Positions 6,330-12,662 of a stretch of DNA of 12,672 nucleotides are shown piece after piece. The notes under the pieces are model-generated. The model made no database searches and was not told the DNA's origin. It saw nothing but the letters and a program-made list of their open reading frames with translations. Origin of the DNA: Candidatus Melainabacteria bacterium (GTDB lineage: Bacteria; Cyanobacteriota; Vampirovibrionia; LMEP-6097). The stretch spans positions 1 to 12,672 of the forward strand of contig JAPPOW010000102.1 in assembly GCA_028817775.1 (NCBI GenBank), written 5' to 3'. Position numbers and translations under genes: made by a program. The first letter of the stretch is position 1, and every line of letters begins with the position of its first letter.

Positions 6330-8480
6330 ATGGGCAAAAATACAAAAAAAATCACATCATGTATAGCACTTGCGATTGCAATCGGCTTGCCTGTTGCTGC
6401 TAAGAATGATGAAGCTTTGCGTGAGAGATTTATTTCTGAATATTCAAGCGCGGTAAAGTCAGAAAAATCGCTTGATAGACTTCAGGCAGTTAAGCAATTA
6501 CAAGACGCAAACAAAATTATGCCGCGTGATTTTGCCACGCTGACTAAATTAGGTTTGATGCACCTTTATTCTGATGCTTCATCTGAGATGAAGGACAAGA
6601 GCTTGCGCAAAGCAGTTGAATATTTGAGCAAAGCTAACTCTATTAGACCAGGTGATGCTTTGGTCTCGATGCTTCTAGGTCGCGCCTATCAAGGTTTGGG
6701 AGAGCCAAACAATGCTGCTAAATATTTGAGTAAGGCAATAAATTTAGAGCCTGATAATGTGCTACTCAAAACTAGTTTAGGAAGTTTATACTTCGAACAA
6801 AAAGATTTCAAAAAAACTATCGAGATTTTCAACAAGATTGTAATGGCTTATCCAGACAATCTCAAGGCGCGTAGTTACCTTGGCGCTGCTTTGCAAGCAA
6901 CTGAAAACTATTTGGCTGCAATTGAGCAATATAACTATGTGCTTGGTTACCAGACCGAGAACTACAGTATTCGCAAGAATCTTGGTGACTGTTGGCTTGC
7001 ACTCAAACAGTACAACAAAGCTCGTGAGAATTATGAACTAGCTCGTGACATTGATCCAATGGTGCCACATATCTATGCTGATATTGCTTTTGTAGCACGT
7101 AGTGAAGAAAAGTATGGGCTTGCAGTTGATCATTACCGCAAGGCACTTGAGCTTAAAGAAAAAATTGATTGGAAAAAAGCACTTGCTTATACGCTCTGGA
7201 CTGATAATCAAACTGAAGCAGCGATTGCAGTCTTTGATGAGATTGAAGAGTTTGCAATCTCCGGTTACCTCTATCAAAGTTTGAACAAGTTTGATGAAGC
7301 AATTGTTAGCTACCAAAAAGCAATCGAGCTTGATCCAAAGGATCACAAGACTAGATTCAATCTTGCTCGCCTCTATCACGATACACAAAAATTTGAACTT
7401 GCCAAAGAATCTTACCGTAAGGTCTTAGAACAGAAGCCTGATGATGTTGAGACTTTGTTCTATATGGCAGTGCTTGAGCATGAGCTTGGCAATATTGATA
7501 TTGCTACCAACTACTACAATGACTTGCTTGAAGATCAGCTGGCTGAGCAGGATAGCTTAGTGGGGCATGATCATCTAATCAAGAACAATGTTCATTACAA
7601 TTTGGCTGTTGCTTACAAGGCTACTAATGAGTTTGAGAAAGCAGAGGCTAATTTTGAGAGTTTGCTTGATGAAGGGGCGCATGAAGCCTTTGATAAATCA
7701 AATGATGTACTCAAGGAGTTGAGCTTTATTAAGATTGCACTTGGTAAGGATGCTGAAGCAGAGAAGTTAATCAATGATTGGTTGGTTAAAGATCCTGCCA
7801 ATGTTGAAGCTCGTAATCTGTATGCTGATTTCTTGGTCCATGTATCCAAGGATCGCAAGGCTGTAGACCAATTGCGTTTGGCTTCAGTGCTGGATCAAAC
7901 AGTTGAGTCTCGCTTGAAGCTTGCCAACTTGTTACATGCACAGAATAATCTCTATGAAGCACTTGCTGAATATCAAACTATTTTGCAAGAAGACCCAGCT
8001 AATCTCAATGCCATGTTGGGTGCAGCTAACAACTTTAAGTCCTTAGGATTTAAAGATGAGGCAATTAATATTTATAAGCAAGCAATTGAAGCTCATCCTG
8101 AAGATGTGCTTGCCAACTATAATTATGGGCTTTTGATGCAAGAAGCTGAGAACTTGGCTGAAGCAGTTAAGCATTACGAGAAAGTGCTTGAAGTTAATCC
8201 TAATTTCTTGCAGACCTATTATGTATTGGGCTTAGCTTACTGGGATCAAGGTGAGCGCGAGCAAGCTAGAGATTTGTGGGATAGGTTTATGACAGAGTCC
8301 TCGGACGAGAAGCTCAAGGCTGAGATCCGCAAGACTCTAGACGCCAAATCCCAAGCATTAGAAGCTGAAATGTTAGAAGAAGTCAGTAGTGCAGCTGGGG
8401 GATCCTTACGTCGCACTGTCATCCTGAGCCCTGAAGGGCGTCAGGATCCCATTGCTTCTCAGGATGACGTATACTTGTAA
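6330..8480 (+). CDS. Exported tetratricopeptide-repeat (TPR) protein, 716 aa
   Basis: The N-terminus has basic residues, then a hydrophobic stretch (CIALAIAIGLPVAA) like a Sec signal peptide, with possible cleavage near residues 24-26. Nearly the whole remainder is about fourteen 34-residue TPR units, for example the one ending KAINLEPDN (near 125) and the runs ending KAIELDP and KVLEVNPN. TPR superhelices are protein-interaction scaffolds, so a periplasmic or surface assembly role is likely, but the partner is unknown. The ATG has a GAAGGGG ribosome site at good spacing. The last 26 residues (about 691-716, GSLRRTVILSPEGRQD and after) do not look like TPR sequence. They are encoded by a family-1 palindromic repeat, so the native C-terminus was probably replaced or extended. 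tyrS starts three bases later. Confidence 0.9.
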   Translation: MGKNTKKITSCIALAIAIGLPVAAKNDEALRERFISEYSSAVKSEKSLDRLQAVKQLQDANKIMPRDFATLTKLGLMHLYSDASSEMKDKSLRKAVEYLSKANSIRPGDALVSMLLGRAYQGLGEPNNAAKYLSKAINLEPDNVLLKTSLGSLYFEQKDFKKTIEIFNKIVMAYPDNLKARSYLGAALQATENYLAAIEQYNYVLGYQTENYSIRKNLGDCWLALKQYNKARENYELARDIDPMVPHIYADIAFVARSEEKYGLAVDHYRKALELKEKIDWKKALAYTLWTDNQTEAAIAVFDEIEEFAISGYLYQSLNKFDEAIVSYQKAIELDPKDHKTRFNLARLYHDTQKFELAKESYRKVLEQKPDDVETLFYMAVLEHELGNIDIATNYYNDLLEDQLAEQDSLVGHDHLIKNNVHYNLAVAYKATNEFEKAEANFESLLDEGAHEAFDKSNDVLKELSFIKIALGKDAEAEKLINDWLVKDPANVEARNLYADFLVHVSKDRKAVDQLRLASVLDQTVESRLKLANLLHAQNNLYEALAEYQTILQEDPANLNAMLGAANNFKSLGFKDEAINIYKQAIEAHPEDVLANYNYGLLMQEAENLAEAVKHYEKVLEVNPNFLQTYYVLGLAYWDQGEREQARDLWDRFMTESSDEKLKAEIRKTLDAKSQALEAEMLEEVSSAAGGSLRRTVILSPEGRQDPIASQDDVYL
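8397..8468 (+). repeat. Family-1 palindromic repeat forming the TPR protein C-terminus
   Basis: A perfect 11-bp inverted repeat, GTCATCCTGAG (8418-8428) and CTCAGGATGAC (8458-8468), encloses AGGATCC-type internal repeats. The same arms, two bases longer, bound the element at 11247-11381. It is translated in frame as the last residues of the TPR protein and ends ten bases before its stop. It could also act as a hairpin between the TPR gene and tyrS. Confidence 0.75.
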
Positions 8481-8483
8481 TCC

Positions 8484-9674
8484 GTGAGTACTTTAGAGAC
8501 TTTAATGAGTGGAGTAGTTGAGCTGAAGCCTGGTGGGGCTGATGCTTTGAGTGAATTATTGGAGTCTGCCGAGAAAGAAGGCAGGCAGCTTAGAGTTAAA
8601 CTTGGTATTGATCCAACTTCTAGTGATCTGCACCTTGGTCATATGGTTTGTATCCAGAAGCTCAAACAGTTTCAGGAAGCAGGGCATCTGCCGGTACTTT
8701 TGATTGGTGGTTACACAGCTCAAGTCGGTGATCCTTCTGGGCGTAATGAGATGCGTCCACCACTCAGTGCTGATGACGTGCAAGGCTATGCTCAGACTTA
8801 CTTAGATCAAGTTTCGCGGGTGCTTGATTTAGAGCAAGTAGAAGTGGTCAATAATGCTGATTGGTTTGATAAGTATTCGATGACTGATCTTGTTAAGCTT
8901 GCTTCTAAAGTTACGGTTAATCAAATGATTGCCAAGGATGCTTTTGGCAAACGACTTGAAGCAGGCAATCCACTCTATGCCCATGAAATTCTTTATCCTT
9001 TATTGCAGGGACAAGATAGTGTTGAGATCAAGGCAGATATTGAACTTGGTGGTACTGATCAGATTTTTAATTTGATGGTGGGACGTGATTTGCAGAAGGC
9101 TAATAGCCAGAAGCAACAGCTCTGCATGTGCATGCCACTACTAGTCGGTCTTGATGGCACTAAGAAGATGTCTAAAACTTCAGCTAATTTTATTGCACTC
9201 AATGATAGTCCGAAGGAGATGTTCGGTAAATCAATGAGTATCCCTGACGAGTTGATTCTTGATTACTTTACTTTGGCTACTGATTTAAGTTCTGAAGAAA
9301 TTGGTGCAGTGAAGTCTAGACTGGAGTCCGGCGAGAATCCACGTTATATCAAAGATGAACTAGCACAAGAGATTGTTAGCATCTACTATTCAGCAGAAGA
9401 TGCCAAGCGTGAGTCAGAGAACTTTGCTAGTCAATTTGCTAAGAAAGAAATTCCAGATGATATTCCAGAATACAAACTTAATGGCAATACCAAATTGATT
9501 GATGTGATGCTTGATGCTGGTTTGTGTGCTAGCAAGGGTGAAGCCAAGAGATTAGTTGCTGGTGGTGGTGTCAAACTTGATGGCGAGAAATTGAGTGACC
9601 CGCAGGCTGAGCTGGGAGCCAATGCTGGAGCGGTATTGCAGGCTGGTAAGCGTAAGTTTGTAAGGATAACCTAG
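8484..9674 (+). CDS. tyrS: Tyrosyl-tRNA synthetase
   Basis: Class I aminoacyl-tRNA synthetase that charges tRNA-Tyr with tyrosine in the cytoplasm. It has 396 residues, close to the usual bacterial length. The Rossmann core has the HIGH-type motif H50-L-G-H53 after DPTSSDL, the tyrosine-pocket region around YPLLQGQDSVEIKADIELGG followed by TDQIFN, and the KMSKS-type loop KMSKT (228-232). The C-terminal S4 RNA-binding domain (around LIDVMLDAGLCASKGEAKRL) is complete. The start is GTG, three bases after the TPR stop. Ribosome-site support is weak, the nearest being AGGATGA inside the palindromic repeat, so coupling to TPR translation is likely. No T-box or other leader riboswitch lies in front. 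The stop overlaps the kinase GTG by one base. Confidence 0.97.
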   Translation: MSTLETLMSGVVELKPGGADALSELLESAEKEGRQLRVKLGIDPTSSDLHLGHMVCIQKLKQFQEAGHLPVLLIGGYTAQVGDPSGRNEMRPPLSADDVQGYAQTYLDQVSRVLDLEQVEVVNNADWFDKYSMTDLVKLASKVTVNQMIAKDAFGKRLEAGNPLYAHEILYPLLQGQDSVEIKADIELGGTDQIFNLMVGRDLQKANSQKQQLCMCMPLLVGLDGTKKMSKTSANFIALNDSPKEMFGKSMSIPDELILDYFTLATDLSSEEIGAVKSRLESGENPRYIKDELAQEIVSIYYSAEDAKRESENFASQFAKKEIPDDIPEYKLNGNTKLIDVMLDAGLCASKGEAKRLVAGGGVKLDGEKLSDPQAELGANAGAVLQAGKRKFVRIT

Positions 9675-11086
9675 TGCTTAAGCAAGAGATGAGCATGGAT
9701 AAATTAATTGAATCTCTTGATTACAACTTGCAGTTTGTTTCTGAGCTTTTGCAGGCAAGTATTCGTTTATTTGTTAAGCGTGATGAGCAAATTCATATCC
9801 ATAATTATTTTCATCCAAATCAAGATTCATTATACCTAGGTCCTAAGAACTCTGACTCTAGTAGACAGCAAGAAAGGTTTCTTGCGCACAAAGATATTTC
9901 AGTGGATAAAGCTTTCAAGCTTGGTAGACCAGTCATTGGTCAGTATGGTCTGGTTATCAACAATAGAAGGATTCAAGAGTTTGCTTATCCTATATCACTA
10001 GGTGGCAATAATGAGGTCGCGACGTCGCTTAGGGCTCCTCGCGATGACAGCGAAGTGGTTGCAGTAATTGCTGTTGAGCGTGATATCTATCTGACTCGTA
10101 ATATTCTGGGGCAACACTGGGATGTGATCGCTGATAATTTAATCAAAGCTCTCAAGGCTAAGATCATGGATGGCACTCGCTTTCCGCATGTCGCCTTTGG
10201 TGAGGGAGCAGTGATTCTGCAGAAACCAGATAGGATTTTATTTGCTAACCCACTAGCTTTTAATTTATTGGCTGAGCTAGCTGAACATGGCTCGCATTTG
10301 GTTGGACAAACGCTTGATGATTTGTTTGCTAGCTTTCCGCGTAAGTACAAGGGCAAAGATGAGCAGCTATCTATTGAAGCGATTGAGGAAATCAGTTTAC
10401 GTCAGCGAACTATAGCTGCTCGCTATGTTAATCTAGGAGCTGAAATGTCAGTGGTCTTGCTTAAGGATAATTCAGAGATCAAGGTCAAAGAAACTCTCCT
10501 TAAGGAAATTCATCACCGAGTTAAGAATAATTTGCAGACAATTGCCTCACTCTTGCGCATGCAAAAGCGCCGTAATCCTGATTTGGCTGAAGCTTTCAAT
10601 GAAGCGATCAACCGTACTAATAGTATTGCCTTGGTGCATGAACATCTTTCACACTCGCATGATATTGAGACTATTGATTTTGGATTCTTGGTTCAAAAGA
10701 TTCTCAAGGGCTTGATTTCATCGTTTGGTGCTGAGACAGTTAGAGTTAATTATGATTGTCCGGAGAAAGTTTTTGTACCAAGTGAAGATGCTACCAATCT
10801 AGCTTTGGTTCTAAATGAGATTCTGTCTAATACTTTGGAGCATACGCTTGATAAGCTAAGTCAAATTGATATTGAACTGATGGTTGGTGATGAATCCCTC
10901 ACTATGATAGTCAAAGATGATGGTGGTGGTTTCCCAGAAGGTTTTGATTACAAACAAAGTACAGGACTAGGCTGGGAGATAGTGCGTACGATCACTGAGG
11001 AGAGTCTTGGCGGTAGGTTGCGAGTAGAAAATTATCAGGATGGCGAGCGCCAAGGGGTGAGAGTGGAATTGCAGATTCCGCTTTAA
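9674..11086 (+). CDS. Soluble sensor histidine kinase, PdtaS-like (HisKA_2 family)
   Basis: Cytoplasmic histidine kinase of 470 residues with no membrane segment. Residues about 8-160 resemble the GAF-like N-terminal domain of PdtaS-type kinases, and about 165-240 a PAS-like domain. The phosphorylation region is of HisKA_2 type, with KEIHHRVKNNLQTIASLLR (H280/H281, H281 before Arg the likely phosphate acceptor). The ATPase domain has an N-box, NEILSNTLEHT (381-391), a G1 box DDGGG (415-419) and a GLGW G2 loop. This family pairs with ANTAR response regulators, and one lies 343 bp downstream. The start is GTG, overlapping the tyrS TAG (TAGTG), with AAGG (9662-9665) as ribosome site. ATGs at 9689 and 9695 are alternatives. 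Residues 114-129 are encoded by an inserted family-1 repeat lying between two strands of the sensor domain. Confidence 0.92.
   Translation: MLKQEMSMDKLIESLDYNLQFVSELLQASIRLFVKRDEQIHIHNYFHPNQDSLYLGPKNSDSSRQQERFLAHKDISVDKAFKLGRPVIGQYGLVINNRRIQEFAYPISLGGNNEVATSLRAPRDDSEVVAVIAVERDIYLTRNILGQHWDVIADNLIKALKAKIMDGTRFPHVAFGEGAVILQKPDRILFANPLAFNLLAELAEHGSHLVGQTLDDLFASFPRKYKGKDEQLSIEAIEEISLRQRTIAARYVNLGAEMSVVLLKDNSEIKVKETLLKEIHHRVKNNLQTIASLLRMQKRRNPDLAEAFNEAINRTNSIALVHEHLSHSHDIETIDFGFLVQKILKGLISSFGAETVRVNYDCPEKVFVPSEDATNLALVLNEILSNTLEHTLDKLSQIDIELMVGDESLTMIVKDDGGGFPEGFDYKQSTGLGWEIVRTITEESLGGRLRVENYQDGERQGVRVELQIPL
10013..10060 (+). repeat. Family-1 repeat inserted in frame in the kinase sensor domain
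   Basis: This 48-bp stretch encodes residues 114-129 (EVATSLRAPRDDSEVV). It is GC-richer than its surroundings and matches the intergenic repeat at 6181-6224 in 18 of 21 bases over its right part. It also shares GACGTCG and GGGCTCC with the element at 11247-11381. The frame continues on both sides into sequence typical of the family (YPISLGG before, VIAVERD after), so it behaves as a tolerated loop insertion. Confidence 0.65.
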
Positions 11087-11090
11087 ACGG

Positions 11091-11212
11091 CATATGGTCA
11101 CTGCGTTCCCTGCATATGGAGCTGAAGCTCCTGCTTAGGGCTATGCCTGCTTTCTGCAGCGAAGCATATGCAGGCAGAAACTGCCATTTGCAGGGAGTGA
11201 AACGACCATATG
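11091..11212 (+). repeat. Family-2 palindromic repeat, long inverted form
   Basis: Arms 11091-11119 and 11184-11212 are imperfect inverted repeats that share CATATGGTC, CCCTGCA and ATGG. The variable eight bases differ by the same ACT/GTT-type block swap seen at 5262-5305. Inside is a further TGCCTGC/GCAGGCA stem. With the family-1 element that follows, it fills most of the 343-bp gap between kinase and response regulator. No gene was seen in that gap. Confidence 0.65.
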
Positions 11213-11246
11213 GGTGTGTAAAAGTTTAGAGGACTTGATAAACCTT

Positions 11247-11381
11247 CTGTCATCCTGAGGAATGCCAAAGGCATGACGTCAGGATCCCTGTGTGGAACCA
11301 ATGAGATCCTGACGTCGGACGGGGCTCCCTGTCTTCGTTGAGTAATGAGTTTTCAGCAACCCTGAAGGCTCAGGATGACAG
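11247..11381 (+). repeat. Family-1 palindromic repeat, long copy
   Basis: A perfect 13-bp inverted repeat, CTGTCATCCTGAG (11247-11259) and CTCAGGATGACAG (11369-11381), bounds the element. A second, nested 12-bp inverted repeat, GACGTCAGGATC (11275-11286) and GATCCTGACGTC (11305-11316), lies inside. The whole element is in turn enclosed by a 10-bp inverted repeat, GGGTGTGTAA (11212-11221) and TTACACACCC (11397-11406), which continues into CATATGG/GACCATATG family-2 sequence. This suggests insertion into an older family-2 copy. Confidence 0.75.
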
Positions 11382-11414
11382 TGGGCCTCCAAGCGCTTAC
11401 ACACCCCGACCATA

Positions 11415-11423
11415 TGCTAAAAT
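11415..11423 (+). promoter_or_regulatory. Extended -10 promoter for the response regulator, leaderless
   Basis: TGCTAAAAT is an extended -10 element that ends six bases before the ATG at 11430. The intervening CAAATC has no ribosome site, so transcription probably starts at the start codon. The TG of the element falls in CATATG, the last bases of the palindromic repeat island, so the repeat may have supplied part of the promoter. Confidence 0.6.
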
Positions 11424-11429
11424 CAAATC

Positions 11430-12032
11430 ATGACAACAACCGAAATAGATCAAGATCTAATTAAAGTCGTCATTGCTGATGATGAACCTTTGATTCGGAT
11501 GGATCTCAAGGAATTATTGGAAGAAGCTTCTACTTATAAAGTAGTGGCGGAAGCCAAGGATGGTAATGAAGCTGTCGCTGCAATCAATGATCATGAGCCT
11601 GATATTGTCTTTATGGACATTCGCATGCCAAATAAAGATGGCATTGAAGCAGCCAAAGAAGTTCAGGAAAAAATCAAGCGCCGGGTTCCAATCATTATGC
11701 TTACTGCATACAGTCAACCTGAACTCTATGAAGAAGCATCCAAGGCTGGAGTCTTTGCCTATCTTACCAAGCCATTGCGTAAACCTGACCTAGCACCAGC
11801 TATTGAGATTGCTATTGCAAGAGCAATGGAGATGACTGAGCTCAAGGGTGAACTGGATAAACTCACTGGCAAGCTTGAGACTCGTAAAATTGTTGAGAAA
11901 GCCAAGGGTTTATTGATGAAGAAGTTTGATATCGATGAGCCTACTGCTTATCGTAGGATTCAGAAGGCTGCAATGGACCAAAGATCTAATTTGAGAGCGA
12001 TTTCTGAAGCAATTCTGAAAAATATTGGTTGA
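11430..12032 (+). CDS. Response regulator with ANTAR RNA-binding domain, PdtaR-like
   Basis: 200-residue phosphorylation-controlled antiterminator. The receiver domain (about 10-130) has the acidic pocket D17/D18, phospho-acceptor D63 (FMDIRMP), T92 (LTAY) and K114 (YLTKPL), all conserved. The ANTAR domain (about 140-200) shows the family pattern, with AKGLLMKKFDIDEPTAYRRI followed by QKAAMDQRSNLRAISEAIL. Proteins of this type bind paired RNA hairpins with six-base loops and prevent termination. I saw no obvious target pair in this window. The partner is almost certainly the HisKA_2 kinase upstream. There is no ribosome site, and the start follows an extended -10 directly, so the message is probably leaderless. 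The stop is immediately adjacent to the stop of a convergent small ORF. Confidence 0.95.
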   Translation: MTTTEIDQDLIKVVIADDEPLIRMDLKELLEEASTYKVVAEAKDGNEAVAAINDHEPDIVFMDIRMPNKDGIEAAKEVQEKIKRRVPIIMLTAYSQPELYEEASKAGVFAYLTKPLRKPDLAPAIEIAIARAMEMTELKGELDKLTGKLETRKIVEKAKGLLMKKFDIDEPTAYRRIQKAAMDQRSNLRAISEAILKNIG

Positions 12033-12185
12033 TTACTTAGTATTTTTCTGTTTTGTATCTGAGGGGCCATCCCACAATTGTGTTCTGGCGAAAAGAAATA
12101 GACCGCCAAAAAATACTATTGGAAAAATTAAATTCAATTCTTCAATACTATTGACCTTCTCTATTAATAGTGCTATCGATTTCAT
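12033..12185 (-). CDS. Small membrane ORF (50 aa) overlapping the 80-aa ORF
   Basis: ATG to TAA encodes 50 residues: a short N-terminal region (MKSIALLIEKVNSIEELN), one hydrophobic segment (about 19-33, LIFPIVFFGGLFLFA) and a hydrophilic tail ending TKQKNTK. It begins inside the 3' end of the 80-aa ORF, 38 bases overlapping in the +1 frame, and ends one base after the convergent response-regulator stop. No good ribosome site is visible before its ATG. It may be a separate translationally coupled gene. Alternatively it is the frameshifted continuation of the 80-aa protein, which together would give a three-helix membrane protein of roughly 115 residues. Function unknown. Confidence 0.45.
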   Translation of the reverse strand: MKSIALLIEKVNSIEELNLIFPIVFFGGLFLFARTQLWDGPSDTKQKNTK

Positions 12186-12390
12186 TTGCAATTGACCTTG
12201 CCCTTCCTATACATAGTACACCACAGTAAGTTAGTAGCAAAGAGCCTAAACCTCTTAGCGTAAGAAAGATACTAAAAGGCTCATTATTTAAAAGAAACTT
12301 GAATCCTAATGTGGCAAGTGGTGTCGCTAATATAAATCCAATATATTTGAGTAGATCGATATTAAATTTATATGCTAAATACGACTCCAT
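12148..12390 (-). CDS. Small membrane protein, two predicted helices (80 aa), unknown function
   Basis: 80 residues with two hydrophobic segments (about 14-33, LKYIGFILATPLATLGFKFL, and about 41-62, around LTLRGLGSLLLTYCGVLCI) joined by a short loop, then a charged C-terminal tail. It is probably an inner-membrane hairpin protein, and I do not recognise the family. The ATG has no ribosome site. A GATAAT -10 ends eight bases upstream, so a leaderless message is likely. The tail may be cut short by a frameshift, because the +1 frame remains open for another 34 codons and encodes a third hydrophobic helix. It is divergent from the 28-residue ORF, with matching operator-like repeats at the two promoters. 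Confidence 0.6.
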   Translation of the reverse strand: MESYLAYKFNIDLLKYIGFILATPLATLGFKFLLNNEPFSIFLTLRGLGSLLLTYCGVLCIGRARSIANEIDSTINREGQ

Positions 12391-12398
12391 AAGTTTTG

Positions 12399-12427
12399 AT
12401 TATCGCTAATCTCAAATGAGATTGAAA
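12399..12427 (-). promoter_or_regulatory. Promoter for the small membrane ORFs, with internal palindrome
   Basis: On the minus strand, TTTCAA (12422-12427), a 17-base spacer and GATAAT (12399-12404). The spacer holds a 7-bp inverted repeat, AATCTCA/TGAGATT (12408-12423), placed like an operator. Copy 1 of the duplicated 20-bp site directly abuts the -35. Confidence 0.5.
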
Positions 12428-12447
12428 GGGGTCAAAAAACCTCTGGG
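12428..12447. repeat. Duplicated operator-like site, copy 1
   Basis: It follows GGGGTCA-N4-ACCTCTGGG over 20 bases and matches copy 2 (12526-12545) everywhere outside the central bases. It adjoins the -35 of the minus-strand promoter. Confidence 0.6.
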
Positions 12448-12525
12448 ATTTTATTAGATATATTAGTTCCTGCAATCTCTTTTAGTCTTGACCCGAGATT
12501 TTGGACATAAGAGAAGAAATTTAAG

Positions 12526-12545
12526 GGGGTCATTTGACCTCTGGG
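12526..12545. repeat. Duplicated operator-like site, copy 2
   Basis: The same GGGGTCA-N4-ACCTCTGGG pattern. Its centre GGTCATTTGACC is a perfect 5-2-5 palindrome. The TTGACC half is also the -35 of the plus-strand promoter, so a bound protein would block RNA polymerase there. The stretch between the two copies (12448-12525) is AT-rich with no gene visible. Confidence 0.6.
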
Positions 12546-12563
12546 TTTCGTTTGTGATATTAT
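12534..12563 (+). promoter_or_regulatory. Sigma70-type promoter for the terminal small ORF
   Basis: TTGACC (12534-12539), 18 bases, TATTAT (12558-12563). The predicted start site near 12570 leaves a leader of about five bases before the ATG at 12576. Confidence 0.6.
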
Positions 12564-12575
12564 GTATTGACGAAT

Positions 12576-12662
12576 ATGGCTGGCGATAAAGCTGAAGCCA
12601 AGCTTCAACAGGCTGGCATGGATTTTGATTTAAGTTATAGGCCCAGACTTGGGCTTAGTTAA
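12576..12662 (+). CDS. Possible 28-residue small protein
   Basis: ATG to TAA encodes 28 residues, MAGDKAEAKLQQAGMDFDLS followed by YRPRLGLS. It is hydrophilic, with a short helical start and a basic end. It has no ribosome site but lies just downstream of a good promoter. GCCCA-GACT-TGGGC (12641-12654) forms a hairpin at its 3' end, and GGGCT...AGCCC (12651-12671) could form a competing one at the window edge. It might instead be the leader of a longer transcript unit that continues beyond the window. Confidence 0.3.
   Translation: MAGDKAEAKLQQAGMDFDLSYRPRLGLS

Noticed and set aside
11098..11301. Minus-strand 67-residue open frame across the repeat island
   Set aside because: It lies wholly inside palindromic repeats, has no ribosome site or recognisable composition, and is explained by the repeats.
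11087..11429. ANTAR-target dual hairpin leader for the response regulator
   Set aside because: The hairpins here belong to repeat families found elsewhere, and the -10 box lies downstream of them, so they would not be in the regulator's own leaderless transcript.
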